Assembly: GCA_002356515.1 (NCBI GenBank)
Contig: AP017605.1
Coordinates: forward strand, 1,426,001-1,490,000
Direction of reading: 5' to 3'
DNA: 64,000 nt
Origin: Mesorhizobium loti
Lineage (GTDB): Bacteria; Pseudomonadota; Alphaproteobacteria; Rhizobiales; Rhizobiaceae
The position numbers and the translations under genes are program-made. Shown here in pieces: positions 1-8,754 of the stretch. How positions within the stretch are numbered: position 1 is the stretch's first letter; each line of letters begins with the position of its first letter. A model generated the notes under the pieces. It saw only the letters and a list, made by a program, of their open reading frames with translations. It was not told where the DNA came from and did not search any database.

Positions 1-189
1 GGCGAGCAGCGCGGCAAGGCCGGGTTTGCGGACCGGCTCAATGATCAGGCGGTCGCCTTCACGGCTGATCAGAACCTTGTCGCCAGGGAGCTCGAATTCG
101 ACAGGAATGCGCACCGCCTGGCTGCGGTTGTTGCGGAACAGTTTCGCCTCCTTCGGTGGCGGCGTTGCTGTGTGGCGATGTTGGGGCAT
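1..189 (-). CDS. VapB/AbrB-type antitoxin, partial at window edge
   Basis: The visible 63 residues start at an ATG preceded by a strong GGAGG ribosome site and continue past base 1. Residues 15-52 carry the AbrB/MazE-like swapped-hairpin pattern (AKLFRNNRSQAVRIP, then a D-V-I-R-E-G-like strand region ending in LIIEPV), typical of VapB antitoxins that bind DNA as dimers and neutralise a PIN-domain VapC RNase. The toxin gene would be expected downstream, outside the window. A repeated motif just upstream (203-225) fits autoregulation. The family call is good; whether the full toxin-antitoxin pair is present cannot be seen. Confidence 0.8.
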   Translation of the reverse strand, partial: MPQHRHTATPPPKEAKLFRNNRSQAVRIPVEFELPGDKVLISREGDRLIIEPVRKPGLAALLA

Positions 190-202
190 GACTGCCTCCG
201 TT

Positions 203-225
203 TGTATATGCCATATGTATATGCC
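203..225 (-). promoter_or_regulatory. Direct repeat upstream of the antitoxin gene, candidate operator
   Basis: The ten bases TGTATATGCC occur at 203-212 and again at 216-225, a 13-bp period, starting 14 bp upstream of the antitoxin start codon. VapB-type antitoxins normally repress their own promoter by binding repeated or palindromic AT-rich boxes, so this is a plausible operator overlapping the -10 region. Inferred from position and repetition only. Confidence 0.5.
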
Positions 226-411
226 AAACAGCAGCTCCAGGCAAGCAACAGAAAAACGCAGGCCGAAGTCTGGAACAGAATTCTAAGGAACCGTTTTGTT
301 GGCCATATCTTTTCTCGCGGCAAGGTCGCGGAGCCACCCCCCATGCCTCGCCCCGCCCCCTGCGCCACGGCTATGGTCGAGCCATAACGCATTGCATCCG
401 GAGCCTTTTTC

Positions 412-1398
412 ATGAAGCGATTTTTCCTCGGCATCGCCACCGTTGCCGGCCTGATCCTCGCATCCTCCCAAGCTTGGTCGGCCGACAAGCTGCTCAACGC
501 CTCCTATGACGTCGGCCGCGAACTGTTCGTTCAGGTCAACAAGGCCTTCGTCGCCGGGCATCCGGGCGTCACCGTCGACCAGTCGCATGCCGGCACCTCG
601 GCGCAGGCGCGCGCCATCGCCGAGGGGCTGGGCGCCGATGTCGTCACCTTCAATCAGGTCACCGACGTCGATTTCCTGGTCAAGAAGGGGTTCGTCTCCG
701 CCGACTGGCAGAAGGACTTTCCCAACAACGCCTCGCCCTTCTATTCGCTGCCGTCCTTCCTTGTCCGCGCCGGCAACCCCAAGCACATCAAGGACTGGAA
801 CGATCTGGTGCGCGATGACGTGCAGGTGATCTTCCCCAACCCGAAAACGTCGGGCAATGCGCGCTACACCTATCTGGCGGCCACCGCCTACGCCAAGGAA
901 GCGTTCAAGGGCGATGACGCCAAGGTGAAGGAGTTCATCACCAAGCTGTTCAACAATGTGCCGATCTTCGACACGGGCGGCCGCGCCGCGACCACCACCT
1001 TCGTGCAGCGCGAGATCGGCGACGTGCTGATCACCTTCGAATCCGAGACGCGCGGCATCCGTAAGGAATATGGCGACGACAAGTTCGAGCAGGTCACGCC
1101 TTCGGTCAGCCTGCTTGCCGAATTCCCGGTGGCGATCGTCGACAAGGTCGCCGACGAGCATGGCACCCGCGATCTGGCCAAGACCTATCTCGACTTCCTC
1201 TACACGCCCGAAGGCCAGGACATCCTCGCCCAGAACGGCAACCGGGTGCGTGACGCAGCCGTCGCCGACAAATACAAGGCTGATTTCCCGGACGTGCGCC
1301 TGCTGACGGTGGAAGACGTCTTCGGCGGCTGGGACAAGATCCAGAAAGAGCATTTCGCCGCCGGAGGCCTGCTCGACCAGGCCTATGGCAGCCGCTGA
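412..1398 (+). CDS. sbp: Sulfate ABC transporter periplasmic substrate-binding protein
   Basis: A 328-residue protein with a classic signal peptide (about residues 1-23, ending in AWSA) and full-length similarity in pattern to Sbp/CysP. The N-terminus ASYDVGRELF, the stretch GADVVTFNQVTDVDFL and FPNPKTSGNARYT are family hallmarks of the sulfate/thiosulfate pocket. It should deliver sulfate to a CysTWA importer, but no cysT, cysW or cysA gene lies nearby, so it is an orphan binding protein that must share a membrane complex encoded elsewhere. A CCGGAG ribosome site precedes the ATG, and a strong terminator follows. The Rrf2-type gene downstream is a candidate regulator. Confidence 0.93.
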   Translation: MKRFFLGIATVAGLILASSQAWSADKLLNASYDVGRELFVQVNKAFVAGHPGVTVDQSHAGTSAQARAIAEGLGADVVTFNQVTDVDFLVKKGFVSADWQKDFPNNASPFYSLPSFLVRAGNPKHIKDWNDLVRDDVQVIFPNPKTSGNARYTYLAATAYAKEAFKGDDAKVKEFITKLFNNVPIFDTGGRAATTTFVQREIGDVLITFESETRGIRKEYGDDKFEQVTPSVSLLAEFPVAIVDKVADEHGTRDLAKTYLDFLYTPEGQDILAQNGNRVRDAAVADKYKADFPDVRLLTVEDVFGGWDKIQKEHFAAGGLLDQAYGSR

Positions 1399-1427
1399 CG
1401 GCTACAGCATACAAAGAACAGATAAGG

Positions 1428-1461
1428 GAAAGCCGGCAATGAGCCGGCTTTCTTCGTTTTT
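1428..1461 (+). terminator. Rho-independent terminator of sbp
   Basis: A perfect 10-bp stem (GAAAGCCGGC at 1428-1437 pairing with GCCGGCTTTC at 1443-1452) with loop AATGA is followed by TTCGTTTTT. It lies 30 bp after the sbp stop codon. Confidence 0.9.
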
Positions 1462-1647
1462 GCCATCGGCCATGACAAATACGGCGCCATCCCGGCAAAA
1501 CGTTACAAAGAATCAACGCGTTTATGCCTAACGTGCCATTTGGTGTCTTGTTTTCGCGAAATGCCATCGCGCGGCGAAACCGTCATTATTTGCACACAAA
1601 CAGCCGCCAGATGCGGGGTGGTTGGGGCTTCAAGGGTTGACTCGGGC

Positions 1648-2097
1648 ATGCTGACAAAAAAAGGCAAATACGGCCTCAAGGCCCTTGTGCATCTGTCTGG
1701 CCTGCCGGCGGGCCAATTGGCCTTCGTCAACGACATCGCCGTCGCCAACAACATCCCGAAGAAATTCCTCGACGCCATCCTCGGTGAATTGCGCAACGCC
1801 GGCTTCGTCCTGAGCCGCAAGGGCAAGGAAGGCGGCTATCGGCTCGCCCGTCCGGCCTCCGAGATCAAGATCGGCCATGTCGTTCGCGTGCTGGACGGAC
1901 CGCTGGCGCCGATACCTTGCGCCAGCCGCACGCAATACCAGCGCTGCGAGGATTGCGACGAAGCGACCTGCCAGGTCCGGCACATGATGCTGGAAGTGCG
2001 CCAGGCGATCGCCGAGGTGCTGGATAACAGAAGCCTCGCCGCCATGCGCGATGCCGACAACGACGATTTCCCGGTCGAGCTGTCCTCGCAAATCTGA
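1648..2097 (+). CDS. Rrf2-family transcriptional regulator with cysteine cluster
   Basis: A 149-residue Rrf2-type winged-helix protein. The start MLTKKGKYGLKAL is the usual family N-terminus, so the ATG at 1648 is preferred over upstream in-frame starts. The helix-turn-helix covers about residues 25-65, with the wing GKEGGYRLAR at 59-68. Cysteines 91, 100, 103 and 108 occupy the region where IscR, RirA and NsrR ligate an Fe-S cluster, but the spacing differs from the IscR C-x5-C-x5-C pattern. Position next to sbp suggests a role in sulfur or cysteine metabolism, though an Fe-S or redox sensor is equally possible. Confidence 0.8.
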   Translation: MLTKKGKYGLKALVHLSGLPAGQLAFVNDIAVANNIPKKFLDAILGELRNAGFVLSRKGKEGGYRLARPASEIKIGHVVRVLDGPLAPIPCASRTQYQRCEDCDEATCQVRHMMLEVRQAIAEVLDNRSLAAMRDADNDDFPVELSSQI

Positions 2098-2179
2098 GCC
2101 TCTGCGTGGCGCCCGGCGTCGCAAGGTTGCACGGTCCATGCCAACGCAGTAAAGCGGTCTTGGACAACAGGCTGGACCG

Positions 2180-3310
2180 ATGAGGCTGTCGTGGTTCGCA
2201 AAATCCCGCAACCACAAGCCGCCATCCGCGGCCACCTTCCGCAGTGAAATCATCGCCGACATTCTCGTTCCGGAACGGGCTGAGGAGGTGCGCTTCTTCA
2301 GCCGCAAGGTCGTCCACCCCGGCAGGGTGCGCCGGTTCTCGAACCAGGATTTGCGCGACAGCCTGCTCGCTGCCTTCTATCTTCTCGTCGCGGCTTCAGT
2401 GCCAGTGCGCTGGTGGGCGTCGATCTGCGACCGGATGTCCAGGCTTCGCCTGAAACGCCATATGCGCAAGCAATTTCCTGGCTACGCAGCCGCGACGCGC
2501 GCAGTGCTTGGCGGCAGCATCGACGCGCGCAAGCTGTTCGAGGCATTGCTCGCGGCGCGCCACCGCCGCCGGCTGCAGCTTGCCGCGCACATTGCCGGCT
2601 TCCGATGGGCCCCGACAATCCGGCTGGAGGGACAGGAGGGGCTGCAGGCGGCCTTGCAGCGCGGCCACGGCGCCATCGTCTGGTGCGACCAGTTCACCTC
2701 CCAGACCATCTTCGGCAAGCGCGCCCTGCACGAGGCGGGCATCGAGGCACATCAGGTGAGTGTCAATTCCCACGGCATCTCGGAATCGATGTTCGGCCTG
2801 CGTTTCCTGAACCCGCCGCTGGTCAAGGTGGAGAACCGCTACCTCAAAAGCCGCATCGTCTTCGAGCGCGACGATGCCTATCAGGTCACCATCCGCATCC
2901 AGAAGATCCTGAAGCGCAATGGTGTGGTGCTGATGACCAACACCATCCATGCAGGCTCCACCTTTACGGAGGTCGCGATCGGCGAAAGCGGCTGGACACA
3001 TCTTGCGTCGGCGCCGGCGAATTTCGCCGCAAGGGGCAGAGCGGCGCTGTTTGCCATGTCGACCTTCGAGACGGTTCCCTTCCGCGACTACCGAGCCGTC
3101 ATCAGCCCGGAATTGTTGCCGGCTGAAGCGGAGATGGGACGGGACGGAGCCAAGGACATGGTGCTGCAGGCACGCTATATCCTGCTCAAGCGCGACCGGC
3201 TGCTCGAAGCGCTGAAACTGCTTCCCGAACAGATGCTGATCTGGTCCAGCAGCCGGAGGCTGACGGAAGCCTCGGACCATATCACGACAGGCGACGATAC
3301 CGGCTCATGA
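2180..3310 (+). CDS. LpxL/HtrB-like (LPLAT superfamily) protein, divergent
   Basis: A 376-residue protein with a basic N-terminal half (about 1-140) and a C-terminal region whose strand-helix pattern recalls lysophospholipid acyltransferases: GHGAIVWCDQF near 160-170, NRYLKSRIVFERDD, KRNGVVLMTNTIHAGS and ASAPANFAARGRAALF correspond in order to the four conserved blocks of the LpxL/HtrB type. The canonical catalytic H-x4-D/E at block one is not visible (WCDQFTSQT sits there), so activity is doubtful or altered. A role in lipid A or ornithine-lipid acylation is only a guess. Its 3' end overlaps the convergent gluconokinase gene by six bases. Confidence 0.45.
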   Translation: MRLSWFAKSRNHKPPSAATFRSEIIADILVPERAEEVRFFSRKVVHPGRVRRFSNQDLRDSLLAAFYLLVAASVPVRWWASICDRMSRLRLKRHMRKQFPGYAAATRAVLGGSIDARKLFEALLAARHRRRLQLAAHIAGFRWAPTIRLEGQEGLQAALQRGHGAIVWCDQFTSQTIFGKRALHEAGIEAHQVSVNSHGISESMFGLRFLNPPLVKVENRYLKSRIVFERDDAYQVTIRIQKILKRNGVVLMTNTIHAGSTFTEVAIGESGWTHLASAPANFAARGRAALFAMSTFETVPFRDYRAVISPELLPAEAEMGRDGAKDMVLQARYILLKRDRLLEALKLLPEQMLIWSSSRRLTEASDHITTGDDTGS

Positions 3311-3853
3311 CCTGGCCAGAAGCCGGATCGCGTCGGTAACGGCATCGGCAACCGGACGCGTCGCATCGATTGTCAGGGCCCGCTCATCCCTCCCTGGCGG
3401 CTCCAGGATGGCGAACTGGCTGTCTACCAGGCTTGCCGGCATGAAATGGCCCTTGCGGCCGGCGACCCGCTCACGCGCCGTCGCCGGATCGATCTCCAGA
3501 TAGAGGAAGACGATGTCGGCGCAAAAGCCCCGCAGGCGTTCGCGATAGTTGCGCTTCAGAGCGGAACAGGCCGCGACCACACCTTGCCCTTCGGCGATCG
3601 ATGCCGCGATGCGCTCACCGATGGCGTCGAGCCAGCCCTCGCGCAACTGGTCGGTGAGCGGCTCGCCGCTTGCCATGCGCGCCACATTCTCCGGCGGATG
3701 AAGCCTGTCGCCTTCGATGAAGACGGCGTCCAGCTTGGCCGCCAGCGCGATGCCGACAGCCGACTTGCCGCAGCCGGCAACGCCCATCACGACGATGGCC
3801 GGAGGCACTGAGCCGGGAGCGCCCGTCGGCGCCTTCGCTGCTTCTTCGTCCAC
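3305..3853 (-). CDS. gntK: Gluconokinase
   Basis: A 182-residue thermoresistant-type gluconokinase that phosphorylates D-gluconate to 6-phosphogluconate, the entry to the Entner-Doudoroff and pentose phosphate pathways. The P-loop MGVAGCGKSAVG is near residues 20-31, followed by FIEGDRLHPPENVARM and the substrate-binding GEPLTDQLREGWL segment. CSALKRNYRERLR and GHFMPASLVDSQF are also diagnostic. I chose the GTG at 3853, two bases after the permease stop codon, because it gives the normal family length; no strong ribosome site precedes it, suggesting translational coupling. It is the last gene of the CUT2 operon, implying that the imported compound yields gluconate or a related sugar acid. Confidence 0.9.
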   Translation of the reverse strand: MDEEAAKAPTGAPGSVPPAIVVMGVAGCGKSAVGIALAAKLDAVFIEGDRLHPPENVARMASGEPLTDQLREGWLDAIGERIAASIAEGQGVVAACSALKRNYRERLRGFCADIVFLYLEIDPATARERVAGRKGHFMPASLVDSQFAILEPPGRDERALTIDATRPVADAVTDAIRLLARS

Positions 3854-3855
3854 TG

Positions 3856-4860
3856 TCAGCGGCTTGCCGGCGCGCGGCCGTAGAGCAGCAGCATGGCGAC
3901 GATGACGACGCCATAGATGATCTGCCGCCCCGCCTCCGGCATCTGCATGACCGACAAGATGGATTGCAGCAGCGTGATCAGGATGACGCCGGCGACGGTG
4001 CCGAGATAGGAGCCGCGCCCGCCCAAGATCGAGGTGCCGCCGAGCACCACGGCGGCGATCGACGGCAGCAGGTAGGCATCGCCCATCGACTGAGCCGCCT
4101 TGGAGGCATAACCGGCCAGAAGCACACCACCAAAGGCGGAGAGCCCACCGGAGACGGCGAAGGCGATCATCACCACGCGCCTTGTGTCGATGCCGGAGAG
4201 ATAGGCGGCGCGCTCGCGGTTGCCGATGCCGTAGACCGTGCGGCCAAAGCCGGTGCGGGTCAGCACGAACACCATTGCCGCCCCGATCAGGGCCCAGATG
4301 ATGACGGCGTTGGGCACGCCGGGGATGGCAAAGCCGGTGGCGAGGTAACGCATGGCGCCGGTGGCCGAATCCTGCGGCGAGAAGCCGCCGGTGTAGACCA
4401 CCATCAGCCCTTGCGCGACGGCGTTGGTGGCGAGCGTGATGATCATCGAGGGAATGCGCAGATAGGCGACGCCGATGCCGTTGACGATGCCGATCAGCAC
4501 GCCGCAGAAGATGCCGAACGGGATAGCCAGCACCACGCCCGCCGGACCATAGGCGGCCGCCGCGCAGGCCATCATCGCGCCCGCCGCCACCGACCACGGC
4601 ACCGACAGATCGATCTGGCCGAGCAGCACGACCAGCATCATGCCGGTGGCGATGACGCCGAGGAACGAGGCGACCTTGAGCTGCTGCAGCAGATATTCAG
4701 GCGACAGGAAGCTTCTGGAATAGAGACTGCCGAGGAACAGCAACAACACGATGCAGGCAAAGGCCGTCAGCACCGCCGGGTCGGCGCGGCGGATGAATTT
4801 CGGCATGCGGCCGGCAATGCCGCCGTTGCTCTTCCCAACCATCGGCGTCGTTTCGCTCAC
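3856..4860 (-). CDS. CUT2 sugar ABC transporter permease (RbsC family), second copy
   Basis: A 334-residue hydrophobic protein with the RbsC-type layout: eight to ten membrane segments, the motif GQIDLSVPWSVAAGAMM in the first third and GGTSILGGRGSYLGTVAG in the C-terminal EAA-like region. It forms half of the membrane pore of a ribose-type importer. The GTG at 4860 is preferred since it sits in a GTGA overlap with the preceding permease stop codon and has GGAG eight bases upstream; another in-frame GTG lies at 4869. Two different permease genes in one CUT2 operon suggest a heterodimeric channel. Confidence 0.88.
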   Translation of the reverse strand: MSETTPMVGKSNGGIAGRMPKFIRRADPAVLTAFACIVLLLFLGSLYSRSFLSPEYLLQQLKVASFLGVIATGMMLVVLLGQIDLSVPWSVAAGAMMACAAAAYGPAGVVLAIPFGIFCGVLIGIVNGIGVAYLRIPSMIITLATNAVAQGLMVVYTGGFSPQDSATGAMRYLATGFAIPGVPNAVIIWALIGAAMVFVLTRTGFGRTVYGIGNRERAAYLSGIDTRRVVMIAFAVSGGLSAFGGVLLAGYASKAAQSMGDAYLLPSIAAVVLGGTSILGGRGSYLGTVAGVILITLLQSILSVMQMPEAGRQIIYGVVIVAMLLLYGRAPASR

Positions 4861-5837
4861 AGGAACCACTCCAGCCGGTTGCGGACCCGAAACAGGGCGA
4901 AGGCGCCGAGGCTGACGGCGACCAGCAGGATAACGCCCTGGAACAGCGGCTGCCAGAGCGGATCGAAATCGAACACGAACAACAGATCGCCGATGGTGCG
5001 GAAGGCCAGCGCGCCGAAGATGGCGCCGATGGCGCTGCCCTTGCCGCCGAACAGCGAGACGCCGCCGAGCACCACGGCGGCGATCGAGAACAGCGTGTAG
5101 GCGTTGCCGCTGGCATAGGCCGCATCGCCCGTATAGGTGAAGAAGGTGAGGAACAGCCCGCCGATCGCGGCCAGCAGCCCGGCCAGCGTGTAGGCGGCGA
5201 ATTTGCCGCGCCTTATCGGCACGCCCGACATATAGGCGGCCGTCTCCGAAGACCCCGCCGCGTAGGCAGCCCGGCCAAGCACCGAGCGACTGAACGGCAC
5301 CCAGATCACCAGCACGATGGCGAGCAGCACGACGAGGCTCGCCGGCACCACATCGAAGACACGGCCGGTCATCGCATCGGCCAGATCCTCATTGACCGAA
5401 CCGCCCGGGAAGGGCCGCAGCAAGAGGCCGATGCCGTAATAGACGGCCCCGGTTGCGATGGTGGCGACGATCGGCTGCAGCCGGCCGTAGATGACGATGG
5501 CGCCGTTGATGGCGCCGCAGAGAAGGCCGACCGCCAGCACGGCGATGACGCCGAGCGTCGTCTGCATCGGCGTGCCCACCACCAGCCAGGAGGCCAGGCA
5601 GTTGGTGAGGAGAAAGATCATGCCGACGGACAGGTCGATGCCGGCGGTGATGACCACCAGCGTCTGTGCCATGGCGACGAAGGCGAGCAGCACGCCCTTG
5701 TTCGCCGCCGTCTGCACCACATTGGCGGTGAAGCCGGCCGGATGGTTCGAGGTGTAGATGACGAACATGACGATGAAGATGCCGAACGCCAGCAGCGTTC
5801 CGCGCTGCTCGGCCAGCCAATAGCGCCAATCCTTCAC
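4857..5837 (-). CDS. CUT2 sugar ABC transporter permease (RbsC family), first copy
   Basis: A 326-residue RbsC-family membrane protein with ITAGIDLSVGMIFLLTN in the second third of the N-terminal half and LGGVSLFGGKGSAIGAIFG near the C-terminus, both family signatures. The start is a GTG at 5837 that overlaps the ATPase stop codon as GTGA, indicating translational coupling. It should pair with the downstream permease to form the channel driven by the two-domain ATPase. No substrate can be deduced from the permease itself. Confidence 0.88.
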   Translation of the reverse strand: MKDWRYWLAEQRGTLLAFGIFIVMFVIYTSNHPAGFTANVVQTAANKGVLLAFVAMAQTLVVITAGIDLSVGMIFLLTNCLASWLVVGTPMQTTLGVIAVLAVGLLCGAINGAIVIYGRLQPIVATIATGAVYYGIGLLLRPFPGGSVNEDLADAMTGRVFDVVPASLVVLLAIVLVIWVPFSRSVLGRAAYAAGSSETAAYMSGVPIRRGKFAAYTLAGLLAAIGGLFLTFFTYTGDAAYASGNAYTLFSIAAVVLGGVSLFGGKGSAIGAIFGALAFRTIGDLLFVFDFDPLWQPLFQGVILLVAVSLGAFALFRVRNRLEWFL

Positions 5838-7381
5838 GCGTCTGCTCCCAGGCCCACCGGGCTCTCCTCGCCATGGATGTTGAGCGCGCTTGATATCAAC
5901 GCCCGCTCGGTGATCTCGGCACCGACCAGCTCGCGCTTGACCGCGCCGTCATAGAGCACCAGCACGCGGTCGCAGCAGCCGATCAGCTCGTCATAGTCGG
6001 TCGAATAGAACAGGATCGCCGCACCGGCATCCGCCAGCTTGCGCATCAGCTGGTAGAGTTCCTGTTTGGTGCCGACATCGATGCCGCGCGTCGGGTCGTT
6101 GAGCAGGATGATGCGCGGCTGGCGCATCAGCCACTTGGCGATAACCACCTTCTGCTGGTTGCCGCCCGACAGCGCGCCGACCGGAATGTCGAGACCCGCC
6201 GTCTTGATGGCCAGAAGGCCGACCATGTCGTCGATCAGCCGCTGCTCGGCGGCGCGGTCGATAATGCCGCCTTTGGACAGCCGGTCGAGCGCGGCGAAGG
6301 ACAGGTTTTCGCGCACCGTCATCGGCAGCATCAACCCTTCGGTCTTGCGGTCTTCCGGGATCAGCGCCATGCCGATGTCATCCTGCCGCGCCTTGGCGGG
6401 ACTGCTGATCGTCACCGGCCTGCCGTCGATCAGCACCTCGCCGGAAAGGCCGCGCAGCACACCAAAGAAAGCGAGCAGCAATTCGCGCTGTCCCTGGCCG
6501 TCGAGACCGCCGAGACCAACCACCTCGCCTGCCCTGACGGTCAACGAGATATTGTGCAGCCGGTCAGTCCATGAGAGCTTGCGGGCTTCAAGCCTGGGTG
6601 CGGCTGAAGCCGGCACTGCCGCAGGCTTGGGCGGGAAGATGTGACTGTATTCGCGGCCGATCATCAATTCGACCACCTCATTGTCGCTCTTCGAGCCGGC
6701 CTTGTAGCTGGCGACGTTGCGGCCGTTGCGGAACACCGTGCACTGATCGGCGAGTTCCGCGATCTCGTTCATGCGATGCGAGATGTAGAGCAGCGCCAGT
6801 CCTTCCCTGCGCAGCCGCTTCAGCACGCCAAAAATGTTCGAGACATCCGCCGCGGTGAGCGCGGACGTCGCCTCGTCGAGGATCAGGATACGCGGCTTTC
6901 TGGCGAGCGCCTTGGCGATCTCGACCATCTGCCGGCGCGACAAGGGCAAGTCCTTGACCAACGCCAACGGGTGGATGTCGCCCGCGCCCGCGCGGGCAAG
7001 CGCTTCCTCCGCGATACTGCGTTGCGCCTTGCGATCGATCATGCCGAAGCGCTTGGGCGGATCTGATATGACGATGTTGTCGGCGACGCTGAGTTCGGGA
7101 ACCAGCGACAGTTCCTGGAAGATACAGACGATGCCTGCCTTGTTGGCGGCAGCAGGCGAAGCGAAGGTCACCTCACGGCCATCCAGCGTCATGCGGCCTT
7201 CGTCGGCCGCGACAACGCCCGCCATCACCTTGATCAGCGTCGATTTGCCGGCGCCGTTTTCGCCAAGGATGGCGTGGATGCTGCCGGATGTGACGACAAG
7301 CTCCGCCTTTTCCAGCGCCCGCACGCCACCATAGCGCTTGGATATGCCTTCCATCTGGAAGAGCGGAACCGCAGCGTCCAT
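5834..7381 (-). CDS. CUT2 sugar ABC transporter ATP-binding protein, two ABC domains (RbsA/MglA type)
   Basis: A 515-residue tandem ATPase. The first domain has Walker A GENGAGKST near residue 39, a weakened signature LSRRQ and Walker B LILDEATSAL. The second has the usual degenerate Walker A of RbsA-type proteins, a normal LSGGNQQKV signature near residue 400, and an unusual Walker B reading ILLNDPTRGIDVG, where the normal D-E pair is N-D. Hydrolysis is probably concentrated in the first domain. The ATG at 7381 is chosen because GGAGGG precedes it at proper spacing and the protein then starts just before the first ABC domain. It is separated from the binding-protein gene by a hairpin. Confidence 0.9.
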   Translation of the reverse strand: MDAAVPLFQMEGISKRYGGVRALEKAELVVTSGSIHAILGENGAGKSTLIKVMAGVVAADEGRMTLDGREVTFASPAAANKAGIVCIFQELSLVPELSVADNIVISDPPKRFGMIDRKAQRSIAEEALARAGAGDIHPLALVKDLPLSRRQMVEIAKALARKPRILILDEATSALTAADVSNIFGVLKRLRREGLALLYISHRMNEIAELADQCTVFRNGRNVASYKAGSKSDNEVVELMIGREYSHIFPPKPAAVPASAAPRLEARKLSWTDRLHNISLTVRAGEVVGLGGLDGQGQRELLLAFFGVLRGLSGEVLIDGRPVTISSPAKARQDDIGMALIPEDRKTEGLMLPMTVRENLSFAALDRLSKGGIIDRAAEQRLIDDMVGLLAIKTAGLDIPVGALSGGNQQKVVIAKWLMRQPRIILLNDPTRGIDVGTKQELYQLMRKLADAGAAILFYSTDYDELIGCCDRVLVLYDGAVKRELVGAEITERALISSALNIHGEESPVGLGADA

Positions 7382-7423
7382 AGGCCCTCCCGAGGCACTT
7401 TGACGACCAGAGATATCGAGTGG

Positions 7424-7454
7424 CCGGCGCCGTGAGAGAATCCCACGGCGCCGG
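7424..7454 (-). terminator. Intercistronic hairpin after the binding-protein gene
   Basis: CCGGCGCCGTG (7424-7434) pairs perfectly with CACGGCGCCGG (7444-7454) around a nine-base loop. There is no U-tract, so it is more likely an RNA-stabilising or partially attenuating hairpin that keeps binding-protein mRNA in excess over the membrane components. Confidence 0.65.
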
Positions 7455-7463
7455 GAGTGCAGT

Positions 7464-8591
7464 CTACTGGTCCGCCTTGGTCTGGCCCATGATTTCCTGC
7501 GCGGTGAAATTGATGCCGCAGGTCGGGAAGGAATTGCCGACGAAGAAATTGTCGGACTGGTCGGGGAAGAAATCCTGACCGGCCTTGAAGTTCGGATCCT
7601 CGACGATCGCCAGCGGCAGCTTAACCGACTGCGGGACGACATTGCCTTCAAGCGCTGCGATCGCCGTCTTGATGGCAACCGCCACCTGTGCCGGGCCGGT
7701 ACCGGCTGACGAGCATTTCAGCCCGTCGGCCGCGTGGGCCGCGCAGAACTTGCGGAAGCCGTTCTCGGTCTCCCCGCCGAACGGCACGAACGGATGCTTG
7801 GCATCGATCATCGCCTGCACGATGCCGGTGTCACCGCCCTGTCCCGTGACGCCGTCGAAGGGGCCGTTGGTGGCGATCGCGTCGGCCGAAGCCTTTTGCG
7901 CAACGCCGTCATCCCACTTGCCGACGACCTCGGTGACCGCCCATTTCTTGCCGGAGGCGTCGAGCACTTCATGGATGCCGTTGTGGCGGTCGGTGTCGAC
8001 CGATGTCCCGGCAACGCCGCGCACTTCAAGCACCTTGCCGCCATTCGGCACATGCGAGACCAACCATTTGCCCCACAGTTCGCCAAGACCCTTCTGGTCG
8101 ACGTTGACGTTGATGGCGTCCTTGGTGTCGAGAATGTTATCGAAGGCAACCAGCACGACGCCGGCTTCCTTGGCGCGCTTGATCACCGGCCCGAAGGCGG
8201 TCGGGTTCTGCGCGTTGACGACGATCGCGTCGTAGCCGGAATCAATGAAGTTGTTGATCGCCGAAATCTGCGCCGGCACGTCTTCGCCGGTCGAGACGAC
8301 CTTGAATTCCTTCAGCTTCGCCGCGACATCCTTCTGCGCCGCATAGGCCTTCGCGGTCTGCACCATCTGGATACGCCAGGTGTTTGCGATATAGCCGTTG
8401 GCGAGCGCAATGCGGTATGGGCCGGCCTTCTTGGGAAACTTGAAGAACAGTGTGTCCGCAGCCCAGGGTGCGAAGCAATCCGGCTCGGCAGCCGGGCCCT
8501 TGACGATTTCAGGGCCTGCGGCAATCGCCGACGAGCTCAACATAACGAATGCAGTGGCGGCAACGATGCCACCGACAAGTGACTTGATCAT
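7464..8591 (-). CDS. CUT2 sugar ABC transporter substrate-binding protein
   Basis: A 375-residue periplasmic protein with a signal peptide (about 1-24, ending SSAIAAG). The body follows the two-lobed RbsB-like fold: AKLKEFKVVSTGEDVPAQISA, SGYDAIVVNAQNPTAFGPVI, GVAGTSVDTDRHNGI and DGVTGQGGDTGIVQAM mark the strands that line the sugar pocket. Cysteine pairs near residues 39 and 280-295 may form disulfides. GGGAGG lies just upstream of the ATG. It is the first gene of an operon with ATPase, two permeases and gluconokinase, so a sugar acid or its precursor is a reasonable ligand guess, not established. Confidence 0.9.
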   Translation of the reverse strand: MIKSLVGGIVAATAFVMLSSSAIAAGPEIVKGPAAEPDCFAPWAADTLFFKFPKKAGPYRIALANGYIANTWRIQMVQTAKAYAAQKDVAAKLKEFKVVSTGEDVPAQISAINNFIDSGYDAIVVNAQNPTAFGPVIKRAKEAGVVLVAFDNILDTKDAINVNVDQKGLGELWGKWLVSHVPNGGKVLEVRGVAGTSVDTDRHNGIHEVLDASGKKWAVTEVVGKWDDGVAQKASADAIATNGPFDGVTGQGGDTGIVQAMIDAKHPFVPFGGETENGFRKFCAAHAADGLKCSSAGTGPAQVAVAIKTAIAALEGNVVPQSVKLPLAIVEDPNFKAGQDFFPDQSDNFFVGNSFPTCGINFTAQEIMGQTKADQ

Positions 8592-8754
8592 CGATAATCC
8601 TCCCAGTTGCAGTTCTGATTTGTCGGTTCAGTTTTTGTGGAATTTTCGCGCTTCTGGGCGGCTCCTCCGCCTTGCCCAGTCACGCCTGCCAGGTGCCGAA
8701 GACCTCCGCGCCCCCTCCCTTTGCCGTCCCCTTCAGCCGGTGAAATTTATCATA

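Noticed and set aside
283-1353. A 356-codon minus-strand frame opposite the sulfate-binding gene
   Set aside because: It mirrors a well-supported gene with signal peptide and terminator and has no family pattern.
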